DNA of 7,482 bases. Source: Methylothermaceae bacterium (GTDB lineage Bacteria; Pseudomonadota; Gammaproteobacteria; Methylococcales; Methylothermaceae). This document shows, piece after piece, positions 1-6,665 of the stretch (positions within the stretch are counted from its first letter, which is position 1; the number at the start of each line of letters is the position of its first letter). The stretch spans positions 1-7,482 of the forward strand of contig JALVSV010000041.1 of the NCBI GenBank assembly GCA_027024125.1. The letters run 5' to 3'. A model generated the notes under the pieces. The model did no database searches, was not told the DNA's origin, and saw only the letters and a list, made by a program, of their open reading frames with translations. The translations under genes were made by a program, and so were the position numbers.

Positions 1-218
1 TCTTTGGCGGTATCGTCCGCTGTGACCTGATTGCCGAAGGTATCATCGAGGCGGTGAAAGAGGTTCATGTGAGGGTTCCCGTCGTGGTGCGGCTTGAGGG
101 AACCAATGCGGAAGCGGGGAGGCGTTTGCTGGAAGGTTCGGGGCTGGCGATCATTGCCGCCAACGATTTGCTCGAAGCAGCCAGAAAGGCCGTGGCTGCG
201 GCACAGGAGGAAAGATGA
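1..218 (+). CDS. sucC: Succinyl-CoA synthetase beta subunit, C-terminal end (partial)
   Basis: This is the last 71 full codons of the ADP/GDP-forming succinyl-CoA ligase beta subunit; the 5' part lies outside the window. The reading frame begins [17 protein letters not shown] and continues through [17 protein letters not shown] to AAQEER. This matches the C-terminal CoA-ligase domain of SucC, where the GGI.RCD and RLEGTN segments are family hallmarks. With SucD it converts succinyl-CoA to succinate with substrate-level formation of a nucleoside triphosphate, in the cytoplasm, as part of the TCA cycle. The stop TGA (216-218) overlaps the sucD start in an ATGA arrangement, and the sucD ribosome binding site lies inside the last sucC codons, so the two subunits are probably made in coupled amounts. 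The paralogous malate-CoA ligase MtkA is an alternative on family grounds, but the close match to typical SucC makes sucC preferred. Confidence 0.95.
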   Translation, partial: FGGIVRCDLIAEGIIEAVKEVHVRVPVVVRLEGTNAEAGRRLLEGSGLAIIAANDLLEAARKAVAAAQEER

Positions 219-1084
219 GCGTATTGGTCGATCGTAATACCAAATTGATCTGTCAGGGGTTTACCGGCAAACAGGCCTCTTTTCATTGCCAACAGGCACT
301 CGAATACGGCACCCGGTTGGTGGGGGGGGTGACTCCGGGGCGTGGTGGTCAGACCCACCTGGAACTTCCCGTGTTCGATACGGTCCGTCAGGCGGTTGCA
401 GAAACCGGCGCTGAGGCCAGCGTGATATTCGTTCCGCCCCCCTTTGCGGCGGATGCCATCGTGGAGGCTGCCGACTGCGGTCTGCGGCTGGTGGTCTGTA
501 TCACCGAAGGCATTCCTACTCTCCACATGCTCAAAGTCAAAGCGGCGTTGAAAGATCACGACTGTGTGCTCATCGGGCCCAACTGTCCAGGAATCATTAC
601 CCCGGATGAATGCAAGATTGGCATCATGCCCGGTTTCATCCATAGCCGTGGTTGCGTGGGCGTGGTTTCCCGCTCGGGTACCTTGACCTATGAAGCCGTC
701 TGGCAGACCACCCGGGAAGGTTTGGGGCAGAGTACCTGTATCGGCATCGGTGGGGATCCCATCCATGGAATGAATTTCATCGATGCCCTGGCGCTGTTCG
801 AAGCTGACCCAGAGACCCGGGGCATTATTCTGGTGGGAGAGATTGGTGGCGAGGAAGAGGAAGAGGCGGCCGAATACATTCGCCATCATGTCAGCAAACC
901 CGTCGTTGCTTATATCGCCGGGAGAACCGCTCCTCCGGGGCGGCGCATGGGCCACGCTGGTGCGATTGTCAGCGGCGGCAGGGGGACGGCAGAAGCCAAG
1001 GTGGCTGCCCTGCGTCGTGCCGGCGTGGAAGTGGTGGATCTTCCTACGGACATGGGATGCAGGATGAGGGACTGTCTGGCATGA
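215..1084 (+). CDS. sucD: Succinyl-CoA synthetase alpha subunit
   Basis: A 289-residue protein of the usual SucD length (about 290). The N-terminal Rossmann-like CoA-binding domain carries GFTGKQ at residues 15-20 and [10 protein letters not shown] near 36-45. The hinge region has ITEGIP (96-101) and GPNCPG (121-126). The C-terminal ligase domain has GEIGG with Glu209, then RMGHAGAI, in which His247 corresponds to the phosphohistidine that relays phosphate during catalysis. It pairs with SucC to form the TCA-cycle enzyme. The start at 215 is supported by AGGAGG at 205-210 and the ATGA overlap with sucC. The gene ends in another ATGA overlap (1081-1084) with nadE. A run of eight G lies at 322-329. 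The C-terminus is cysteine-containing and differs from the Escherichia coli protein after about residue 275, which is usual for this end of the family. Confidence 0.97.
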   Translation: MSVLVDRNTKLICQGFTGKQASFHCQQALEYGTRLVGGVTPGRGGQTHLELPVFDTVRQAVAETGAEASVIFVPPPFAADAIVEAADCGLRLVVCITEGIPTLHMLKVKAALKDHDCVLIGPNCPGIITPDECKIGIMPGFIHSRGCVGVVSRSGTLTYEAVWQTTREGLGQSTCIGIGGDPIHGMNFIDALALFEADPETRGIILVGEIGGEEEEEAAEYIRHHVSKPVVAYIAGRTAPPGRRMGHAGAIVSGGRGTAEAKVAALRRAGVEVVDLPTDMGCRMRDCLA

Positions 1085-2718
1085 CCCGACTGCGTTTCGC
1101 CCTGGCCCAGCTCAATTACATGGTGGGGGATATCGATGGCAATGTCGACAAAATCATTGCAGCGGCTCTGAGAGCACGCGATGAACTGCGTTCCGATGCC
1201 GTCGTTTTCAGCGAACTCGCTGTCTCCGGTTACCCACCCGATGACCTGTTGTTGCGGGATGATTTTGTCCTGGCGTGCCGGCAGGGACTGGAGAGAATCC
1301 GGAAGGCTGTCTGTGGAATCGAGGTGATCATCGGTTTTCCCGAGCGCTATGAAGGCAGGATATATAACAGTGCGGCCGTGCTGTCCGATGGTCAGATCAA
1401 GCTGATCTATCGCAAGCATCATCTGCCGAATTACGGGGTGTTCGACGAGAAGCGCTACTTTCATCCAGGGGATGCGCCGGGTTTGTTTGTAATCAAAGGC
1501 GTTCCGGTAGGACTGTCGGTGTGCGAAGACATCTGGCATCCGGGGCCGGTTGAGCATGGGGTCAGGGCCGGGGCGCGCCTGATGTTGAATATCAATGCCT
1601 CTCCATTTCACATCGGCAAGATTGCCGAACGCGAGGCGGCGGTCCACGCCCGCATCGCCAAAACCGAAGTGCCGGTGTTGTATGCCAACCAGGTTTGTGG
1701 ACACGATGAACTGGTGTTCGATGGTGCTTCGTTCGTCATGAATCATCATGGCGAAGTGGTGCGCCGCCTGCCGGAATTCGAGGAAGCCCTGGAAATGGCT
1801 GAGTTTGAATGGAACGGGGACCGGGTGACCCCTCTTGAGGGATCAGTCGCTCCAGTGGACACGGAATCTGCGAGCATTGCCAAGGCAGTGGCGCTGGCGA
1901 TTCGTGACTATACCCATAAGAACCGCTTCGACGGAGTGGTATTGGGTTTGTCCGGTGGAATCGATTCCTCGGTGGTGCTGACGTTGGCAGCCGAGGCACT
2001 GGGTGATGACAAAGTGGAAGCGGTGATGATGCCATCGCGCTTCACCGCACAGATCAGTCTCGAAGATGCCAAGACCCTGGCAGACAACCTTGGAGTGAGC
2101 TATCGGGTCATTCCCATTGAACCTGCCTTTCAGTCCTTTTTGCAGCTACTTGAGCAGGAGTTTTCGGGCCGCCCCTGGGATGTAACCGAAGAAAACATTC
2201 AGGCACGATGCCGCGGCATCATCCTGATGGCAATCTCCAACAAATTTGGTCGTCTGGTGCTTTCGACCGGGAACAAAAGTGAGATGAGCGTGGGCTACGC
2301 TACCCTTTATGGCGACATGGCGGGAGGCTTTGCACCCATCAAGGACGTATTGAAGGGCAAGGTCTATGCGTTGGCAGAGTATCTCAATCGCGATCGGGAG
2401 AGGATACCAAGGCGGATTCTTACCCGTCCCCCCTCGGCAGAATTGGCTCCGGATCAGAAGGATGAGGACAGTTTGCCACCCTATTCGGTCCTGGATGCGA
2501 TCCTGGAGATGTATGTCGAGCAGGACTTGTCCATCGACCAGATCATCAAGGCTGGATACGACGAGGCCACCGTGATCCGGGTGGTCGCTATGGTGGATAT
2601 GAACGAATACAAGCGTCGTCAGGCCCCCCCCGGCGTCAGGATTACCGCACGTGCCTTCGGACGGGACCGGAGATACCCCATCACCAATGGTTTCCGGCCT
2701 GGGAGATCCCTGAAATAG
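1081..2718 (+). CDS. nadE: Glutamine-dependent NAD+ synthetase
   Basis: This 545-residue two-domain enzyme amidates nicotinic acid adenine dinucleotide to NAD+ with ATP, using ammonia released from glutamine. Residues 1 to about 260 are a nitrilase-type glutaminase domain. Its catalytic triad is visible as Glu45 ([11 protein letters not shown]), Lys112 ([14 protein letters not shown]) and Cys148 (LSVCEDIW). Residues from about 265 to the end form the synthetase domain, with the ATP-binding P-loop SGGIDS at 291-296, followed by the [12 protein letters not shown] and [12 protein letters not shown] segments and the C-terminal [14 protein letters not shown]. The start at 1081 is chosen because [21 protein letters not shown] aligns with the family N-terminus and it overlaps the sucD stop as ATGA. 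An in-frame ATG at 1057 would add eight residues inside sucD and is less likely. GAGG at 1066-1069 is a weak, distant ribosome site, consistent with coupling to sucD. A run of eight C lies at 2624-2631. Confidence 0.97.
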   Translation: MTRLRFALAQLNYMVGDIDGNVDKIIAAALRARDELRSDAVVFSELAVSGYPPDDLLLRDDFVLACRQGLERIRKAVCGIEVIIGFPERYEGRIYNSAAVLSDGQIKLIYRKHHLPNYGVFDEKRYFHPGDAPGLFVIKGVPVGLSVCEDIWHPGPVEHGVRAGARLMLNINASPFHIGKIAEREAAVHARIAKTEVPVLYANQVCGHDELVFDGASFVMNHHGEVVRRLPEFEEALEMAEFEWNGDRVTPLEGSVAPVDTESASIAKAVALAIRDYTHKNRFDGVVLGLSGGIDSSVVLTLAAEALGDDKVEAVMMPSRFTAQISLEDAKTLADNLGVSYRVIPIEPAFQSFLQLLEQEFSGRPWDVTEENIQARCRGIILMAISNKFGRLVLSTGNKSEMSVGYATLYGDMAGGFAPIKDVLKGKVYALAEYLNRDRERIPRRILTRPPSAELAPDQKDEDSLPPYSVLDAILEMYVEQDLSIDQIIKAGYDEATVIRVVAMVDMNEYKRRQAPPGVRITARAFGRDRRYPITNGFRPGRSLK

Positions 2719-2828
2719 ACCAGGCCGCTCCTTTGACCTGTCCTCGTGGCTTTCAGGACCCCATGCCTCAACAAGAGATGACAGGAATCCAGGACCACGT
2801 CATCTAAATACGTAAACGATTGATTGAA

Positions 2829-2928
2829 GGGGCAGGTGGTCTGATTCGAAAGCCTCGCCGGCAGGGAGGCCGGCGTGGAGCCTACAGGGAAGTATTCACG
2901 GCGTTTTTCGAAGCAGACCACCTGCCCC
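2829..2928. repeat. 100-bp composite inverted-repeat element with REP-like hairpin core
   Basis: The outer arms GGGGCAGGTGGTCTG (2829-2843) and CAGACCACCTGCCCC (2914-2928) are perfect 15-base inverted repeats. After one mismatch (A at 2844 against G at 2913) the pairing continues through TTCGAAA, giving 22 matches over 23 positions (2829-2851 with 2906-2928). Inside sits a smaller hairpin, CGCCGGC (2856-2862) and GCCGGCG (2869-2875), with a six-base loop AGGGAG, followed by GGAGCCTACAGGGAAGTATT. The core resembles dispersed palindromic elements that I recall from several gammaproteobacterial genomes with the theme GGCAGGGATGCC...GAGCCTACAGGGACGTATTCACGG; that is recollection, not a search. 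Possibilities are a REP or MITE-type non-autonomous element, or an RNA structure at the nadE 3' end. TTGAA occurs directly left of the element and again three bases right of it (2824-2828, 2932-2936), which may be a weak trace of target duplication or chance. No T run follows, so it is not a standard terminator. Confidence 0.8.
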
Positions 2929-3020
2929 GGCTTGAATAGATGACGGAGCCCTGGACAGGAATCCTGCTGTGGTTTATTGCCAGGCGCATTCCAGTGTGCT
3001 TCCAGAAATTTGACGCTGCC

Positions 3021-3048
3021 TTGAGCTATCTGTCGATCTTTGCATAAT
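3021..3048 (+). promoter_or_regulatory. Predicted sigma70-like promoter for the diiron gene
   Basis: TTGAGC at 3021-3026 matches four of six bases of the -35 consensus TTGACA (TTGA). It is separated by 16 bases from CATAAT at 3043-3048, which matches five of six bases of the -10 consensus. Transcription would begin near 3055, leaving a leader of about 90 bases before the start codon at 3146. The position, between the upstream inverted-repeat element and the gene, fits a monocistronic promoter. It is a pattern match only, and no activator or operator site is evident. Confidence 0.45.
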
Positions 3049-3145
3049 TTCCTGGTTTTGTAACTTGGGGAATTCTATTTTGTGTCGTTGCGACGATGTA
3101 AAGAGCACCGGAAACAAAAATTCAATAGAAATAAGGAGTGGATGC

Positions 3146-4042
3146 ATGCAAACGCTATCTATTTTCACTTCGTGCAGTGCCGAAGAAAGAGCGAGTAATT
3201 TTGTGTCTTATTGGTCCTTTTCCCAGCGGCATGCTGGTGAGTTGTTCGAAGAGGAGAGGGATCTCGGAAACAAAAGAGCCAAACTGACAACGTTTCAGGC
3301 CCATCCTGTTCGATCCAGCAGGCCACTGGCAGACCCTGAGCTTTTCTATCGCAACTGCATCAAGTGGCAGGATAGAATTGAAGAGACTGATGACCTGACC
3401 TTGATGTTGACCTGTATCTATAAATTTGCCCGTCATGAATGGGTGGGCATCGTCGGGGCCTGGGATGCCACATCTCCGATGGAAAAGTGCCATAGTGTGG
3501 AGGATAAGATCAGCCGGGTTCACTTGGCTGAGGAGTTCAGCCACATTCGCCTTTTTCATGAAATGTTGCGTGTCTTTCACCTTGACAAGGTGGAATGGGT
3601 AGCGCCAGGACCGGCCATGCGGGCGGTCTATCGTACTTTTCCGAGATTGCCCGGATTTCTGATGGATGCTCCGGCATTTGTGACCGAGCTGATGGGCATG
3701 GTGTTCTATCTCCACCTGGATCGTCTGTTCGACCAACTGCTGGCCGAATCCGAACCGGAGGCGTGCGCCAGACTGCATGAGCTTCTGCATGAAATCATGG
3801 TCGACGAGCTGGCGCATGTCGGCCAAAGACGGAATTTCATTGGGCCTGTGGGCATTCGTGTCGCGCGCGCAATGATTGCGCCCTTGTTCAAGGCCTTTTT
3901 CGCCGATCTCCCGGAATCCAGGCGTTTGTTCGATATCGATCAAATGATCGAAGAGGCAAGAAACTTCGATTACTCACAGGTCCCTGAAGACAAGCTCAGG
4001 CAGAGTTGGGTTCCAAGTTATTGCATTGCCGAATCCGGCTGA
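3146..4042 (+). CDS. Ferritin-like carboxylate-bridged diiron protein, function unknown
   Basis: A 298-residue soluble protein with no signal peptide or membrane segment. It is largely alpha-helical and carries the full ligand pattern of a ferritin-like dinuclear iron site: Glu98 (ARHEWVG), Glu130 and His133 (LAEEFSHIRLFHEM), Glu181 (FVTELMG), Glu221 and His224 (VDELAHVG). This E...ExxH...E...ExxH set is shared by ribonucleotide reductase R2, aldehyde-deformylating oxygenase, AurF-type N-oxygenases and related O2-activating enzymes, so an oxidase or oxygenase is the most likely role. I cannot assign a substrate or a named family. The start at 3146 is set by AAGGAG (3133-3138) seven bases upstream; a TTG at 3065 in the same frame would add 27 residues of leader-like sequence. 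The gene stands alone with its own predicted promoter. The leader and first codons are unusually AT-rich. Its last 47 bases overlap the oppositely oriented hemolysin III gene. Confidence 0.85.
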   Translation: MQTLSIFTSCSAEERASNFVSYWSFSQRHAGELFEEERDLGNKRAKLTTFQAHPVRSSRPLADPELFYRNCIKWQDRIEETDDLTLMLTCIYKFARHEWVGIVGAWDATSPMEKCHSVEDKISRVHLAEEFSHIRLFHEMLRVFHLDKVEWVAPGPAMRAVYRTFPRLPGFLMDAPAFVTELMGMVFYLHLDRLFDQLLAESEPEACARLHELLHEIMVDELAHVGQRRNFIGPVGIRVARAMIAPLFKAFFADLPESRRLFDIDQMIEEARNFDYSQVPEDKLRQSWVPSYCIAESG

Positions 4043-4682
4043 AGAAGAACCACCAGAAGCTGGCGATGCCAGCGAGTACTCCCAGGTGCATGATTTCGTG
4101 GGGGCCGATCACGCCAGGGGACAGAGTTGGCCAGCGGGCGTAATCGGCCATCGCCCCTATGGTGTAGGCAATTCCTCCCAACAGGAGCGGCTGGATGTAC
4201 TTCAGCCCATGGCGACGCGCAAGTGCGATACCAGACCCCAGTCCCAGCCATCCCAATCCAAGGTAAAAGGCGAGACCCAAAAATTCTGGAATCGAATCAA
4301 AGAAAATAACCTTGATCACGATCCCGGTAATGGCCAGGATCCAGACCAGTGCCAGCATCCCCCAGCGCCCCCAGACACTTCTGAAAAAGAGCGGTTGTAA
4401 AGGGGTAAAGCTGCCCGCGATCAGGGCGAAAATGGCTGCATGATCGAGGCGGGCCAGGACCTCGTGGGCGATGCCTTTGGTCGAGAGCAGGTGATAGACG
4501 CCGCTCATCGAAAGCAGCAACACCACGGTGAATGAAAATATTGCAGTGGTCGTCTGACACAGCGGGAAGCCACCGCAACGGCGCCACAAGGGAATGGCCA
4601 ACAGGGCAAAGACCCCGGCACCGATGAGATGAGTCAGGGAACTGAATGGGTGGGTGAACCCAGGGATTGATTGGATTTCCAC
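3996..4682 (-). CDS. Hemolysin III / PAQR-family membrane protein
   Basis: A 228-residue integral inner-membrane protein with about seven hydrophobic helices. The family includes bacterial TrhA/YqfA, Bacillus hemolysin III and eukaryotic PAQR receptors. Family landmarks are the N-terminal FTHPFSSLTHLIGA, SGVYH (60-64) after the second helix, LDHAAIF (Asp80-His81) and the last-helix PHEIMH with His195 and His199. His64, His195 and His199 are the expected zinc ligands. In bacteria the family is linked to membrane lipid homeostasis; true haemolysis is doubtful. The GTG start at 4682 is the only start codon near the conserved N-terminus. It lies 10 bases past the ssb stop with no visible Shine-Dalgarno sequence, so translation probably depends on ssb. 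An ATG at 4901 is open in this frame but would lie inside ssb and encode non-family sequence. It is the last gene of the MFS-ssb operon and overlaps the convergent diiron gene by 47 bases. Confidence 0.9.
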   Translation of the reverse strand: MEIQSIPGFTHPFSSLTHLIGAGVFALLAIPLWRRCGGFPLCQTTTAIFSFTVVLLLSMSGVYHLLSTKGIAHEVLARLDHAAIFALIAGSFTPLQPLFFRSVWGRWGMLALVWILAITGIVIKVIFFDSIPEFLGLAFYLGLGWLGLGSGIALARRHGLKYIQPLLLGGIAYTIGAMADYARWPTLSPGVIGPHEIMHLGVLAGIASFWWFFFSRIRQCNNLEPNSA

Positions 4683-4692
4683 GGTCTGATGA

Positions 4693-5178
4693 TCAGAACG
4701 GGATATCGTCGTCGAAGTCGTCCAGGGTTTCCGGGGTCTGCTTGGAGGGAGCCGGTTTTGCCGGTTCAGTGTGCGCTGTCGGGGCAGATTCCGGATAAGT
4801 GGATGCTCCTTGCTCGAAAGCGGCGCTACTGTCGCTGCTGCGTCCGCCGAGCATCCGCATTTCGCGACCGACGATTTCCGTGGTATAGCGGTCCTGACCA
4901 TCCTGACCCTGCCATTTTCGGGTTCTCAGCGATCCTTCGATATAGACCTGGCTGCCTTTGCGCAGGTATTCCCCGGCGATTTCCGCCAGCCGTCCGAACA
5001 GGGCGACGCGGTGCCATTCGGTGCGTTCCTGCATTTGACCGCTTTGCTGATCCTTCCAGCTTTCGGTGGTGGCAATACGCAGATTGGCCACCGCACTCCC
5101 GCTGGGCATGTAACGGACTTCCGGATCGGCGCCCAGGTGGCCGATAAGAATCACTTTGTTGACGCCTCTTGATGCCAT
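4693..5178 (-). CDS. ssb: Single-stranded DNA-binding protein
   Basis: A 161-residue homotetrameric SSB. Residues 1 to about 111 form the OB fold, beginning [22 protein letters not shown]. The DNA-stacking aromatic positions of E. coli SSB are kept as Trp41, Trp55, Phe61 and Trp89. Residues 112 to about 150 are a flexible linker rich in Ser, Ala, Pro and Thr. The end, DDFDDDIPF, is the canonical acidic tip that recruits replication and repair proteins. The ATG at 5178 has GGAGAG eight bases upstream (complement of 5187-5192), inside the end of the MFS gene, whose stop lies only four bases before this start. The frame is open to 5268, but the added residues overlap the MFS gene and are not SSB-like. 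It protects single-stranded DNA in replication and repair, and sits in an operon with the MFS gene and the PAQR protein. Confidence 0.97.
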   Translation of the reverse strand: MASRGVNKVILIGHLGADPEVRYMPSGSAVANLRIATTESWKDQQSGQMQERTEWHRVALFGRLAEIAGEYLRKGSQVYIEGSLRTRKWQGQDGQDRYTTEIVGREMRMLGGRSSDSSAAFEQGASTYPESAPTAHTEPAKPAPSKQTPETLDDFDDDIPF

Positions 5179-5182
5179 GATT

Positions 5183-6568
5183 TCAACTCTCCACAGGTTG
5201 GGGTTCGGTTTGGGTGAATCTGGATAACAGATGTTGTAAATGGTCGATATCCAGCTGCTGTTTGTCAATCTTTAGATAGGCTACACCTTCGTCAGGCACC
5301 ACCAAAGCTTCCTGCACACCTGGCAATTTTCTCAGTTTACGGGCCAGTTGATCGGCCTGGCGGCGGTTGCGGATTTCGACATGAAGCAATAGACTGGAAA
5401 CGGGTCTGGGAGGTTTCATCCCGGAAGCAAACAGGAACCACAGCAAGGTGAGTCCACTACAGAACCAGAACACAGCCTCCAGACCATAATTGCCGATCAG
5501 CCACCCTCCGGAGGTTCCGCCAAGGAAGGCACCGATGAACTGGCTGCTCGAATAGACCCCCATGGCGGTGCCTTTAAGATCCACCGGGGCGGTCTTGGAG
5601 ATCAGTGAAGGCAGTAACGCCTCCAGCAGATTGAAGCCGGTAAAGAAGATCAGCAACGCTATGGCGATTCCGTACAAATGGGTATGGAATTGCGCCAGTC
5701 CGGTCTGGGCCACGGCGATCAAGGCAATGGCAAGGAGAAACACGGCTTTCAGCTTACGTTTCTTTTCCGCCACGATCACCAGCGGCACCATGAAAGCCAG
5801 GGACAGTGCCATCACCGGGAGATAGACATAGCTGTGCTTGAAGGTGGCGATTTCGGCATATTCACTCAATGCCAGGGGCAGGGCCAGGAAAGTGGCGGTA
5901 AGGATCAGGTGCAGGCAGAGAATGCCGAAATCGAGCCGCAACAGATCGGGGTGGGTGAGTACGCTGGTGACACGGGCGGGTTGAACCTCGGCATCGCGGT
6001 GGAATCGGATTGTCACCGGGTTGGGAACGACAGTGAGCAGGACCAGGAGGCCAAGTCCTGCCAAGCCTGCAGTGGTCCAGAAAAGCCCGGACAACCCCAG
6101 CCAGTGCCCTAGGATGGGGCCTGCAACCATCGAGATGGCAAACGCCATCCCGATGCTCATGCCGATCATCGCCATGGCCTTGGTACGATGGTCCTCACGG
6201 GTGAGATCAGCGGCCAAAGCCATGATGGCTGCGGCGACGGCGCCGCTACCCTGTAGAGCCCTTCCGGCGATGATGGTCCAGATGTCCTGGGCTTCGGCTG
6301 CAACCACGCTACCGGCGGCGAAAAGGATCAACCCAAAGGAGATAACGGTCTTGCGGCCAATTTTGTCGGAAAGCAGTCCGAACGGAATCTGTAGCAGGGC
6401 CTGGGTGAAACCGTAGGCGCCAATGGCAAGTCCCACCAACTGTGGAGTGGCGCCTTTCATATCGCCGGCGAGCAGGGAAAAAACCGGCAATATCATGAAC
6501 AGCCCAAGCATCCTGAAGGCATAGATCAGGGACAGCCCCACGGCGGCTCGTTTTTCCGTGGCGGTCAT
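5183..6568 (-). CDS. MFS transporter with C-terminal YAM domain (YajR-like)
   Basis: A 12-helix major facilitator protein of the inner membrane, 461 residues from this start. Motif A is present as [10 protein letters not shown] in the loop after the second helix, and [12 protein letters not shown] follows in the fourth-helix region. The last 70 or so residues ([12 protein letters not shown]...[21 protein letters not shown]) look like the cytosolic ferredoxin-fold YAM domain found in E. coli YajR, so this is a YajR-type proton-driven exporter of unknown substrate. Three starts are possible: ATG 6619 (no ribosome site), TTG 6595 (AAAGGAG six bases upstream) and ATG 6568 (GGAG nine bases upstream). 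I chose 6568 because [13 protein letters not shown] aligns with YajR MTPGERRATWGLG just before helix 1. The predicted promoter would leave almost no leader for 6619. It is the first gene of an operon with ssb and is divergent from uvrA, a neighbourhood I recall from pseudomonads. Confidence 0.9.
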   Translation of the reverse strand: MTATEKRAAVGLSLIYAFRMLGLFMILPVFSLLAGDMKGATPQLVGLAIGAYGFTQALLQIPFGLLSDKIGRKTVISFGLILFAAGSVVAAEAQDIWTIIAGRALQGSGAVAAAIMALAADLTREDHRTKAMAMIGMSIGMAFAISMVAGPILGHWLGLSGLFWTTAGLAGLGLLVLLTVVPNPVTIRFHRDAEVQPARVTSVLTHPDLLRLDFGILCLHLILTATFLALPLALSEYAEIATFKHSYVYLPVMALSLAFMVPLVIVAEKKRKLKAVFLLAIALIAVAQTGLAQFHTHLYGIAIALLIFFTGFNLLEALLPSLISKTAPVDLKGTAMGVYSSSQFIGAFLGGTSGGWLIGNYGLEAVFWFCSGLTLLWFLFASGMKPPRPVSSLLLHVEIRNRRQADQLARKLRKLPGVQEALVVPDEGVAYLKIDKQQLDIDHLQHLLSRFTQTEPQPVES

Positions 6569-6633
6569 AGGGCCCGACTCCGTAATCGGTCGCAACGTAT
6601 TCTCCTTTGCTTTGTCCATTAAAAACGTTCTAT

Positions 6634-6662
6634 ATTATCAAGTTCCCTGTTTGCCCGGTAAA
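6634..6662 (-). promoter_or_regulatory. Predicted promoter of the MFS-ssb-PAQR operon
   Basis: On the minus strand TTTACC (complement of 6657-6662) and GATAAT (complement of 6634-6639) are separated by 17 bases. Each differs from the sigma70 consensus: four of six at -35 and five of six at -10. Transcription would begin near 6627. That leaves under ten bases before the ATG at 6619 but room for the ribosome sites serving 6595 or 6568. For uvrA on the plus strand, TATATT (6631-6636) or TATTAT (6633-6638) could serve as a -10, but I find no well-spaced -35. The same 40 bases must therefore serve both directions. No LexA-type CTGT-N8-ACAG palindrome is visible between the genes. Confidence 0.4.
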
Positions 6663-6665
6663 CTT

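Larger units (their letters stand above)
2719..3145. other. Gene-free intergenic region between nadE and the diiron gene
   Basis: No convincing gene is present on either strand; the open frames here are short and lack start or family signals. What it does hold, in order: a small inverted repeat AGATGAC/GTCATCT (2776-2782 and 2799-2805) that might fold in the nadE 3' region; a 100-base composite inverted-repeat element (2829-2928); near-repeats of GACAGGAATCC at 2780-2790 and 2954-2964; a sigma70-like promoter (3021-3048); and an AT-rich leader leading to the ribosome binding site at 3133-3138. By my count positions 3061-3140 contain 30 G or C in 80, clearly poorer in GC than sucD. I see no classic rho-independent terminator (stem followed directly by a T run) after nadE. 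Confidence 0.7.

Noticed and set aside
65..955. Large open frame on the minus strand opposite sucD
   Set aside because: It is a shadow of sucC/sucD. Its product has no recognisable domain, while the plus-strand frame is unmistakably SucD.
910..1749. Large open frame on the minus strand opposite nadE
   Set aside because: It is antisense to the conserved sucD/nadE coding sequence, with no family resemblance and no ribosome site support.
2829..2928. The long inverted repeat as a rho-independent terminator of nadE
   Set aside because: The loop is far too long for a simple terminator stem and no T run follows the right arm. The five T at 2904-2908 are inside the element, not after a closed stem.
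3065..3145. TTG-initiated N-terminal extension of the diiron protein
   Set aside because: The extra 27 residues are AT-rich leader sequence without a ribosome site, whereas AAGGAG stands seven bases before the ATG at 3146.
2619..3168. Small minus-strand open frames across the intergenic region
   Set aside because: They run through the inverted repeat and the 3' end of nadE or the promoter region. They lack plausible ribosome sites and give low-complexity, unrecognised products.
3867..3881. Near-perfect palindrome GCGCAAT-G-ATTGCGC
   Set aside because: It lies inside the diiron coding sequence where codons for Arg-Ala-Met-Ile-Ala-Pro explain it, far from any promoter. One 15-base palindrome in a gene is weak evidence for an operator.
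4683..4901. Long N-terminal extension of the PAQR protein starting at ATG 4901
   Set aside because: It would lie wholly inside ssb in another frame, and its Arg/Pro/Ser-rich sequence does not resemble the family N-terminus.
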